A stretch of 5,182 nt of DNA. It comes from Actinomycetota bacterium. GTDB lineage: Bacteria > Actinomycetota > Actinomycetes > S36-B12. The position numbers were made by a program, and so were the translations under genes. Within the stretch, counting starts at the first letter, position 1. Each line of letters opens with the position of its first letter. Below, one piece after another: positions 1 through 4,812 of this stretch. The DNA is taken from the NCBI GenBank assembly GCA_003506065.1, contig DNXA01000207.1, positions 1-5,182 of the forward strand, in the 5' to 3' direction. The notes under the pieces were generated by a model. The model saw only the letters and a program-made list of their open reading frames with translations. It did no database searches and had not been told where the DNA came from.

Positions 1-747
1 TTCGGCCAGACCGAGACTCTTGCCACCGAGGACATGAGCGTCTTCAGCCCACGGTATGGCCCTGTGCAATCAGCGGCTGGTGCCGACGCTGTTGATTGCG
101 TGACCGACACCTTGTGCGTCTCCCCCAAGGAATCCGTCGTCTACACGACCTTCGACGGTGGGCGCACACAGTGGAGTTCCAACCAGATGCCCAAGGTGCG
201 ACCAACGGGCATCACCTGCCTGCCGGGCAAGACCAACCCGGTGACCTGCTTTGAAGCCACGAAGTACAACATCCTCATGGGCGTCATGAGCAAGGACGCG
301 ACCACCGGACTGCCTCACTGGGTCTGGCGCTACACCAACGTCGACGCTGATCAGGTCATCAATGCCATCTCCTGCACTGCCGACGGCACGCAGTGTGTGG
401 CCGCGGGTGAAGAAGGCATGGTCTTGGTGACGCAGCCAAATGACCTCATGAACTGGACAGAGATGGTGCTTCCGGTCAATACCGAGGTTGCCATGCTTCC
501 GGGCTACACCTCTGCCACCTGCCCGGCCACTGGCTTCTGCATGATTGGCGGGCTGCAGAACAAGCAGTCGATCGTGACCTCGACGGTGGACAACTTCAAG
601 ACCTACTCCTACGACAAGATCGGTGACATCCGCAACGATCCGGCCATCAAGGGATTCGCCTGCGAGACACTGAATCGCTGCGTGGCGGTCGGAAGCACAG
701 TGCTCGTCGGAATCCGCAATCCGCCAGTCACGCCACCGACGAAGTAG
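1..747 (+). CDS. Secreted-type cysteine-pair repeat protein, probable beta-propeller (5'-partial)
   Basis: The reading frame is open from the first base, so the true start lies upstream and about 248 residues of the C-terminal part are visible. Five cysteine pairs recur at regular intervals: C33/C39, C73/C83, C125/C132, C174/C180 and C221/C227, counting the first visible codon as 1. The step between pairs is about 40-52 residues. Several follow the pattern C-x5/6-C followed by a small hydrophobic run and Gly, as in CTADGTQCVAAG and CETLNRCVAVG. Each is followed by a beta-rich stretch with Thr and Trp. This resembles the Cys-bridged blades of BNR/YCF48-like beta-propellers common in actinobacterial exported proteins; the family link is inferred. 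Paired cysteines suggest an oxidising, extracytoplasmic location. No catalytic motif is visible and the function is unknown. It ends with a Pro/Thr-rich tail, 72 bp before the next gene. Confidence 0.85.
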   Translation, partial: FGQTETLATEDMSVFSPRYGPVQSAAGADAVDCVTDTLCVSPKESVVYTTFDGGRTQWSSNQMPKVRPTGITCLPGKTNPVTCFEATKYNILMGVMSKDATTGLPHWVWRYTNVDADQVINAISCTADGTQCVAAGEEGMVLVTQPNDLMNWTEMVLPVNTEVAMLPGYTSATCPATGFCMIGGLQNKQSIVTSTVDNFKTYSYDKIGDIRNDPAIKGFACETLNRCVAVGSTVLVGIRNPPVTPPTK

Positions 748-796
748 CCAAGGCAGGGCGACGCGCCAAGGTCCAGCACCTAGGCAGGAAGCACCT
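747..796 (+). repeat. Two short direct-repeat pairs in the intergenic gap
   Basis: GCCAAGG occurs at 747-753 and 765-771, and AGCACCT at 775-781 and 790-796. Both pairs lie in the 72-bp gap before the DUF3298-like gene, with periods of 18 and 15 bp. They could be regulator half-sites or chance; no known binding motif is recognised. No Rho-independent terminator (stem plus T-run) is visible for the upstream gene. Confidence 0.3.
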
Positions 797-798
797 GA

Positions 799-819
799 GC
801 GGCAACATAAAGTTGCCGC
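799..819 (+). promoter_or_regulatory. Perfect 8-bp inverted repeat abutting the ATG, containing a -10-like box
   Basis: The arms GCGGCAAC (799-806) and GTTGCCGC (812-819) are perfectly complementary around a 5-base centre, ATAAA. The right arm ends on the base before the ATG at 820. TAAAGT (808-813) fits the TANNNT -10 pattern six bases from the start, so one reading is a leaderless promoter whose -10 lies inside a DNA operator. The other reading is an mRNA hairpin between an AGGA at 786-789 and the ATG: folding out the stem would leave about 9 bases between them. No T-run follows, so a terminator is unlikely. The symmetry is observed; either function is inferred. Confidence 0.6.
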
Positions 820-1542
820 ATGCGCCGCACCCAATTCCTTGCCTCTGCTGCATCAGCTCCACTCCTGCTCGCCATCATGGCGACCTCAGCGACTGCTGCA
901 ACACCACCAGCCAGCCCAAGCGCAAGCAGCGCAGCCACCAGCACCACACTCCAGGTCGTGAATCACAGCAACAAGGTGTCTGGATTCACCAAGTTCCGCT
1001 ACCAGACTGGCAAGGTGCGCGGCATCAACGAAGCCGCAGCGGCCAAGATCAACAAGGTCATCGCTGAGAACGTGAATAGCACGATGCTCGCGGCCAAGAA
1101 GTCCAAGAACTCCAAATGCCCGATGGGCCTGAAGGACTGTGGCTATTACATCCAGACCCTCAAGGCCCCAACATGCCAAACCGGCAATGTCTGCGTCACC
1201 GCACCAGCCTCACTGCTGCCCGTGGGCGCGAATACCGGTGATTCCTGGGTCGACACGTGGGTATTCGATTCGATCACAGGTGCAACCAGGCAACTCCAAG
1301 AGTTTGTGAGCACGAATCAGGAAGCCGCGTTCCTCGCGGCAGTCAACGCAGGCATCACGGCGCAGTTGACCAAGGGCGGCATCACCAACGATCCGCTGTG
1401 GACACCAAACGTCAAGATGAAAGACGTCTACGCCTGGATCCCAACGCCTGATGGCATCCACATCTACTTCAGCAAGTACGACGTGGCGCCAGGATCATTC
1501 GGAGTGGTCAACGTGCTCGTCCCCTGGAGCGCAATCAAGTAA
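820..1542 (+). CDS. Secreted DUF3298/RsiV-C-like (MPT64-type) protein
   Basis: This is a 240-residue protein. Residues 1-26 form a signal peptide: MRRTQ basic end, hydrophobic core around residues 7-21, and an A-T-A cleavage site near residue 26. An Ala/Ser/Thr/Pro-rich linker follows (27-43). The rest resembles the RsiV C-terminal domain (DUF3298), also found in the mycobacterial secreted antigen MPT64: a strand plus helix at about 56-95, WVFDSITGATRQL near 147-159, and a closing block at about 203-240 containing DGIHIYFSKYDVAPGSFG and then VLVPWSAIK. That block is the most diagnostic part. Four cysteines (100, 107, 119, 125) could form two disulphides after export. Unlike true RsiV anti-sigma factors there is no cytoplasmic sigma-binding domain and no sigma gene alongside, so an anti-sigma role is not supported. 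ATG 820 is the only start giving the full signal peptide, because an in-frame TAA lies just upstream at 808-810. Exact function is unknown. Confidence 0.92.
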   Translation: MRRTQFLASAASAPLLLAIMATSATAATPPASPSASSAATSTTLQVVNHSNKVSGFTKFRYQTGKVRGINEAAAAKINKVIAENVNSTMLAAKKSKNSKCPMGLKDCGYYIQTLKAPTCQTGNVCVTAPASLLPVGANTGDSWVDTWVFDSITGATRQLQEFVSTNQEAAFLAAVNAGITAQLTKGGITNDPLWTPNVKMKDVYAWIPTPDGIHIYFSKYDVAPGSFGVVNVLVPWSAIK

Positions 1543-1758
1543 CGCTCAAGTCCAGAACCCTTGACGCCGGAGCCTGACCGCGAGGCCGCTGTTCGAGCAC
1601 CACGGCTTTATCGTGCACAGGACGCAGCAGCCTGAGATCGCTGGGTGAAGCTGACGAACTTCCACATGATCAAGCCGTTGCGGTGAGTGCGAATTGCCAA
1701 TACACGCTCGCCATACGTCCGGTGTCCGAAGGTGATGGTTTTCGAATAGGCGGGACCC

Positions 1759-1773
1759 TGCGATAATCGGTAG
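1759..1773 (+). promoter_or_regulatory. Extended -10 promoter candidate for the toxin-antitoxin operon
   Basis: TG at 1759-1760, one base, then GATAAT (1762-1767) matches an extended -10 (TGN-TATAAT) with five of six hexamer bases. The region 17 bp upstream (TTTTCG, 1739-1744) is a poor -35, which extended -10 promoters tolerate. Transcription would begin near 1774, right at the palindrome cluster. A second, leaderless option is TACCAT at 1787-1792, six bases before GTG 1799. Confidence 0.45.
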
Positions 1774-1791
1774 TACCAAATTGGTATACCA
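1774..1791. promoter_or_regulatory. Palindromic operator candidate (three TACCA half-sites) for the TA operon
   Basis: Two overlapping inverted repeats are present: TACCAA (1774-1779), one central A, then TTGGTA (1781-1786); and the perfect 10-bp palindrome TGGTATACCA (1782-1791). Together they give three TACCA half-sites in alternating orientation. The cluster sits at the predicted start of transcription and just before the toxin start. Ribbon-helix-helix antitoxins usually repress their own operon by binding short alternating repeats of this kind, so the downstream antitoxin is the natural candidate to bind here. That assignment is inferred. Confidence 0.55.
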
Positions 1792-1798
1792 TTTCCTT

Positions 1799-2059
1799 GT
1801 GGGATTGATTTGGACTGACAGCAGCTGGCGTCACGGGATCAGCATGGAAGCTGCTGCCCATGCCTTTGAGAATCCACTCGCTGTGTGGCCAGACCAACCA
1901 TCACGTGTCGAAGGACAACCGCCGCCGACTCTGCTCATCGGGCAGGGCCTACGGCCAGTGGACCCGCCCATCGAAGTGATGTTCTACGTACAAGGAGGCG
2001 ACCTGGTGATCTTTCACGTCATGGAAGCACAGCAGCGCCACCTCGACCGGCTGAAATAG
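1799..2059 (+). CDS. BrnT-like toxin of a type II toxin-antitoxin pair
   Basis: An 86-residue protein if started at GTG 1799. The layout is that of BrnT-type (RelE-like fold) toxins: a first strand LIWTDSSWR, then HGISMEAAAHAFENP (about 12-26), the typical 'HGI/VS-x-x-A-x-x-F-x-x-P' block, then TLLIG (44-48), PIEVMFYV (57-64), and a last strand LVIFHVMEA (69-77) followed by a basic helix. BrnT proteins are RNases that inhibit translation and are neutralised by the antitoxin encoded just downstream, which is the order here. The last strand has HVMEA where classical BrnT has a 'SAR-x-A' motif, so catalysis may differ. The start is uncertain: TTG 1781 would add six residues but lies in the palindromes, TTG 1805 is also possible, and none has a Shine-Dalgarno. 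GTG 1799 is preferred because TACCAT ends six bases before it and the first strand then begins as in relatives. Confidence 0.8.
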   Translation: MGLIWTDSSWRHGISMEAAAHAFENPLAVWPDQPSRVEGQPPPTLLIGQGLRPVDPPIEVMFYVQGGDLVIFHVMEAQQRHLDRLK

Positions 2060-2063
2060 CCGG
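2047..2063 (+). promoter_or_regulatory. Hairpin spanning the toxin stop codon
   Basis: CCGGCT (2047-2052) and AGCCGG (2058-2063) form a perfect 6-bp GC-rich stem with the five-base loop GAAAT. The toxin TAG (2057-2059) lies across the loop and right arm. It sits in the 47-base gap between toxin and antitoxin. There is no T-run, so it is not a classical terminator. It could be an RNA processing or stability element that sets the toxin/antitoxin ratio, but that role is inferred. Confidence 0.45.
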
Positions 2064-2106
2064 CTGCACGATCGCACAACACAATCGAATACGACGGAGC
2101 GACAAA

Positions 2107-2439
2107 ATGACTCAGAAACCCCCCACAAAGGCAAACGACCCAAACCACGAAATGCACGAAGCGATGGCCGATCAGGCAGAGCGCGGCGAATTCGAGCCCA
2201 CGGGCACGCCTCTGCGCGGCGAAGATGCCAAGCAGTATCTGCGTGAGCTCATGGGCAAACCCGGAGCCAAGCGGCTGGGCCAGCCTGCCCAAGGCAGGTC
2301 CCCTGCCTGGCAGGTGCGCCTACCAAACGAAATCGCCGACCAGGCCGCAGCCTTTGCTCTAGCCAGCGGTCTGAGTAAGAGTGATCTGATGCGGGAGGCA
2401 ATGGCCGAGTACCTGGCTACGCATACGACCACGGCCTGA
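2107..2439 (+). CDS. Ribbon-helix-helix (CopG-type) antitoxin
   Basis: A 110-residue protein. ATG 2107 is well supported: GGAG at 2096-2099 with a 7-base spacer, the only clear Shine-Dalgarno seen in the window, as expected for an internal operon gene. The frame is open much further upstream, but that part overlaps the toxin out of frame and is not coding. Residues 1-30 are polar and probably disordered, and TGTPLRGEDAKQYLRELM (32-49) looks like a short helical module. The C-terminus is a ribbon-helix-helix fold: strand WQVRLPNEI (68-76), helix 1 about 77-88, and helix 2 SKSDLMREAMAEYLATH (90-106). RHH proteins bind DNA as dimers through the strand. By analogy with BrnA it should bind and block the upstream toxin, probably through the N-terminal half, and repress at the palindromes near 1774-1791. 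Partner and operator are inferred from order and fold. Confidence 0.87.
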   Translation: MTQKPPTKANDPNHEMHEAMADQAERGEFEPTGTPLRGEDAKQYLRELMGKPGAKRLGQPAQGRSPAWQVRLPNEIADQAAAFALASGLSKSDLMREAMAEYLATHTTTA

Positions 2440-2448
2440 GCACGGCCG
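2432..2448 (+). terminator. Weak hairpin over the antitoxin stop (possible 3' end of operon)
   Basis: CGGCC (2432-2436) and GGCCG (2444-2448) can pair across a seven-base loop that contains the TGA stop. A second small symmetry, TCAGA/TCTGA (2452-2463), follows, and then pyrimidine-rich CCTTCCTT. There is no clean T-run, so evidence for termination is weak. The 133 bp to the convergent acetyltransferase gene hold nothing else recognisable. Confidence 0.25.
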
Positions 2449-2572
2449 GGCTCAGATCTCTGATCCTTCCTTGCCCACATCTGCCGCTGGCATCAGCCAG
2501 TTTCCCAACTTCAGACGTGCCAGTGGGCGGAAGATCTGCGGCGAATCCTTCTTGGATGAACTCGCCCAACTG

Positions 2573-3235
2573 CTAGGTGTCGAGCCGAAAGCCGTAACTG
2601 GTGACCTTGTCGTTTTGGTATCCCCGTTGCATGTAGAACGCCGCGGCGTCGTCGTTGCCTAGCCGAACCTGCAGATTGACTTTGGGACACCCGCGCTCGA
2701 GAAGGATCTGCTCTGCGCGTGCCATCAACTTGGAGGCGATGCCCTCCCGTCGCCTGGTCGGCGCAGCAGCAAGGTAATTGATCCAGCCTCGGTGACCGTC
2801 GTAGCCCAACATGACCGATCCGATGACAGTTTCATCTTCATCCGTAAGCACCAGCAAGCCCCAAGGGGAATCAGCCAGCTTGCGGTCGATGTCGAGTTCT
2901 GGATTGTTCCAAGGCCGCGTCAGATCGCACGCTTTCCACAGCGCGATCACCGCTTCGCGGTCCTGTTCCTGAAATTCGCGGATCTTCATAGGCCGACGCG
3001 GATGTGGTCGACGCGTTTGCGCTTGTGCCTGCCGTGACTCGCCTTCGGCGATCACTTCAAGAATGTCCGACCGAGCCATCAACTGCATCTGCTGATCGGT
3101 GATGAATCGACCGGGCTGCAATAGCACCGATCCGTCCGGCTGGACTGTCACCGAGTACCGGCCCGGCCTGACGCGGCCAAGGGTCGTACGGCCTCGCTCG
3201 TCCACTTCGATCGTGACAATCTCCGGGAATCCCAT
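2573..3235 (-). CDS. AbrB-like domain fused to YpeA-type GNAT acetyltransferase
   Basis: This is a 220-residue protein starting at ATG 3235. Residues 5-50 (IVTIEVDERGRTTLG, then PGRYSVTVQPDGSVLLQP) look like the SpoVT/AbrB-like DNA-binding domain of small antitoxins. A Gln/Arg-rich tail (66-82) leads to M83, where a complete GNAT domain begins (MKIREF). The GNAT part matches E. coli YpeA closely: CDLTRPWNNPELDIDRK (103-119), GYDGHRG (144-150), the acetyl-CoA loop R-R-E-G-I-A (162-167), RGCPKVNLQV (181-190) and FYMQRGY (200-206). At about 138 residues it is normal YpeA length. Its substrate is unknown. A GNAT-only start at 2989 has no Shine-Dalgarno, which favours one fused product. Upstream alternatives are ATG 3247 (MIVC added) and GTG 3340. 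The GTG option adds 35 residues unlike any known domain, but has GGTGAG just upstream. The gene converges on the TA operon and diverges from the hydrolase. Confidence 0.9.
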   Translation of the reverse strand: MGFPEIVTIEVDERGRTTLGRVRPGRYSVTVQPDGSVLLQPGRFITDQQMQLMARSDILEVIAEGESRQAQAQTRRPHPRRPMKIREFQEQDREAVIALWKACDLTRPWNNPELDIDRKLADSPWGLLVLTDEDETVIGSVMLGYDGHRGWINYLAAAPTRRREGIASKLMARAEQILLERGCPKVNLQVRLGNDDAAAFYMQRGYQNDKVTSYGFRLDT

Positions 3236-3378
3236 GCATACGATCATGCCAGCGGTGCACGCAAAATCCACGTACCACCAGTTGGCACTATGGCTCTGGG
3301 AACTTCCCGGGCATCGGATGCCTCCAAACCAAGCCGACACATCTCACCAGCCAGCCATGTGATCGGTAGATTTCCCCC
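3236..3378. promoter_or_regulatory. Divergent intergenic promoter region
   Basis: These 143 bases separate the divergent AbrB-GNAT and hydrolase genes. On the plus strand TAGATT (3367-3372) fits TANNNT and lies exactly six bases before ATG 3379, with no Shine-Dalgarno, so the hydrolase mRNA is probably leaderless. No good -35 is visible. On the minus strand no convincing -10 or Shine-Dalgarno was found before ATG 3235. An AbrB-like protein could bind here to autoregulate, but only short, weak symmetries are seen. Confidence 0.45.
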
Positions 3379-4812
3379 ATGGAACTAGATCGCCGAGGCC
3401 TCTTACTCGCCACTGCCGCCATCGGAACAGCAGTCGGCACCAATGTGCTTGCACCAGGCGCAAGCGCGACCCCACGCAGCGAAGCAACAGCAGCACGAGC
3501 AGGCACGGCCCTGTCCCCCACTTTGCTGAACCTATTCGCTGCCCCGACCTTCAACGATGAAGCGCTCTTCGCAATGGGAGCCGCGAGTTCACATTCCGCC
3601 GAAGTCGGCGAAGTGCTTGCCATCGCCAGCCTGATCAACCAACGAACCGGCAACCCAGCCAACCCAGCAGCAACTGCCTTTGACGCCTACTACGACGTTT
3701 TCGGCGAGTACCACCAGCAACTGGCCAAACAGGCAAAGCAGGCCGCCGAAGGTGGCCACGACATCACTGCTCAGAACCGCTACATGCGCGCTTCGATGTA
3801 TGCCGCGCAGCAGCTCTTCTTCGTTCTCGGCACGACGAACGGCAGAAGAGAACTCGAAATCTTCAAGAACAGTCAGGATCACTGGATCAAGGCGATCGAG
3901 AGCTTCGATCCCAAGCCCACACGATTCGCAGTCGATTCCAAGTTCGGCATGATTCCAGGAACCTTCTTCCCCAGCCCCAAGGGCAGCGGGCGACGCCCCA
4001 CCGTCATCATCAGCGAGGGCAGCGATGGCCAGAACGTGGAGACCATGCAGTTCGGCGTCACCGCCGGCCTCGCGCGGGGCTACAACGTCGTGCTCTTCGA
4101 AGGCCCAGGCCAGATGTCGCTGCTCTTCCAGCGGCATGTTCCCTTCACCCCCGACTGGCAGGACGTTGTCGGACCTGTGCTCAAGTGGACCAAGCAGCGA
4201 AGTGACGTTGGCAAGGTCGGCCTGATCGGCATCTCCTTCGGCGGCATGCTCTGCATCAGACCAGGGGCAAGGCTCAGAGATCTCGACGCCCTCGTGCTCG
4301 AACCCGGCGCCTACGACTTCACCACGATGTGGACTGATCAAGAGTCGATGGCCACTGTCAAGGAGACGATCAAGGCCCCAGCAGCAGTAAGGGCAGAGGT
4401 CAAGCGTGAACTCAACGAGGGCTTCCTCCAAGCCTGGGCAAGCATGCCTCGGAGCCAGCAGTTTGAGATCTACAAGCGCGGCGAGATCTTCAGCCCGCAA
4501 GTGCAACGCGAAGCACGAGAGGGAAAGCCGGTATCCGACTACTACGGCCTGCTGGAGACCATGCTGCCGTTCAAGTACGGAGCAGACCTCAGATCAATGA
4601 CCACGCCGACCATGGTGGTGGCCAATGAAGGAGACGAGTTCTTCGGCGAGCAGCCCAACAAGGCGTTCAGCATGCTCGACAGACTCTCAAGCAACCAGAA
4701 GCGACTCGTGCACCTCGACGCCAAGCAAGGCGCGTCGCTTCACGATCAGCCCGTTGGTCCCCAGGTGGCCGAGGAGATCGTCTTCGACTGGCTCGACGAC
4801 CAGCTCAACTAG
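3379..4812 (+). CDS. Tat-exported alpha/beta hydrolase (FrsA/DPH-like family)
   Basis: A 477-residue protein. The N-terminus MELDRRGLLLATAAIG has a twin-arginine pair (R5-R6), a hydrophobic core and an A-S-A site near residue 30, indicating Tat export. A helical region (about 45-180) precedes the alpha/beta-hydrolase core, as in FrsA-like and 2,6-dihydroxypseudooxynicotine-hydrolase-like enzymes. Core signatures are VIISEGSDGQ (209-218), VVLFEGPGQ (237-245, the family's 'GPGQ' turn), the nucleophile elbow G-I-S-F-G with Ser286, the acid in ANEGDEFF (Asp419), and the catalytic His455 in GASLHDQPVGPQ. DWLDDQL then closes the fold. The triad looks complete, so an active esterase, amidase or C-C hydrolase is likely; the substrate cannot be read from sequence. 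Relatives often have 'GPGQG' and 'HC' where this has GQM and HD. The start is fixed by the Tat signal and an upstream TAGATT. Its stop overlaps the convergent sulfatase gene by four bases. Confidence 0.93.
   Translation: MELDRRGLLLATAAIGTAVGTNVLAPGASATPRSEATAARAGTALSPTLLNLFAAPTFNDEALFAMGAASSHSAEVGEVLAIASLINQRTGNPANPAATAFDAYYDVFGEYHQQLAKQAKQAAEGGHDITAQNRYMRASMYAAQQLFFVLGTTNGRRELEIFKNSQDHWIKAIESFDPKPTRFAVDSKFGMIPGTFFPSPKGSGRRPTVIISEGSDGQNVETMQFGVTAGLARGYNVVLFEGPGQMSLLFQRHVPFTPDWQDVVGPVLKWTKQRSDVGKVGLIGISFGGMLCIRPGARLRDLDALVLEPGAYDFTTMWTDQESMATVKETIKAPAAVRAEVKRELNEGFLQAWASMPRSQQFEIYKRGEIFSPQVQREAREGKPVSDYYGLLETMLPFKYGADLRSMTTPTMVVANEGDEFFGEQPNKAFSMLDRLSSNQKRLVHLDAKQGASLHDQPVGPQVAEEIVFDWLDDQLN

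Larger units (their letters stand above)
1543..1798. other. Non-coding stretch between DUF3298-like gene and toxin operon
   Basis: These 256 bases carry no convincing gene. Plus-strand frames are short and lack a supported start. Minus-strand frames of about 75 codons show no recognisable family and run across the toxin promoter. A weak stem, TCAAG (1546-1550) with CTTGA (1560-1564), follows the upstream stop but lacks a T-run. The right end holds the promoter and palindromes listed separately. No transposon ends or tRNA fold were seen. Confidence 0.5.

Noticed and set aside
70..834. Long minus-strand open frame of about 254 codons opposite the first gene
   Set aside because: Its translation is Arg/His/Gly-rich with no recognisable domain, and it mirrors the well-supported plus-strand cysteine-repeat gene. 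It is a shadow frame of GC-rich DNA.
813..1067. Plus-strand TTG-started frame overlapping the DUF3298-like gene
   Set aside because: It is out of frame with the signal-peptide protein and its translation is His/Gln/Arg-rich with no domain.
1580..1610. T-loop-like GTTCGAG suggesting a tRNA
   Set aside because: No acceptor, D-arm or anticodon stem can be built around it.
1546..1897. Minus-strand frames of about 75 codons across the toxin promoter
   Set aside because: No recognisable protein features, and they would run across the palindromic promoter and into the toxin gene.
1885..2106. Upstream in-frame extension of the antitoxin
   Set aside because: The frame is open but overlaps the toxin out of frame and is Arg/Thr/Pro-rich without a domain. 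ATG 2107 has a good GGAG at the right distance.
2452..2475. TCAGA/TCTGA symmetry followed by CCTTCCTT as a Rho-independent terminator
   Set aside because: The two-base centre is too small for a stable 5-bp stem, and the tract is mixed C/T rather than a T-run.
3589..4506. Minus-strand open frame of about 305 codons inside the hydrolase
   Set aside because: The plus strand encodes a clear alpha/beta hydrolase with a full triad here. The opposite translation has low-complexity Glu/Leu/Gly content and no family signature.
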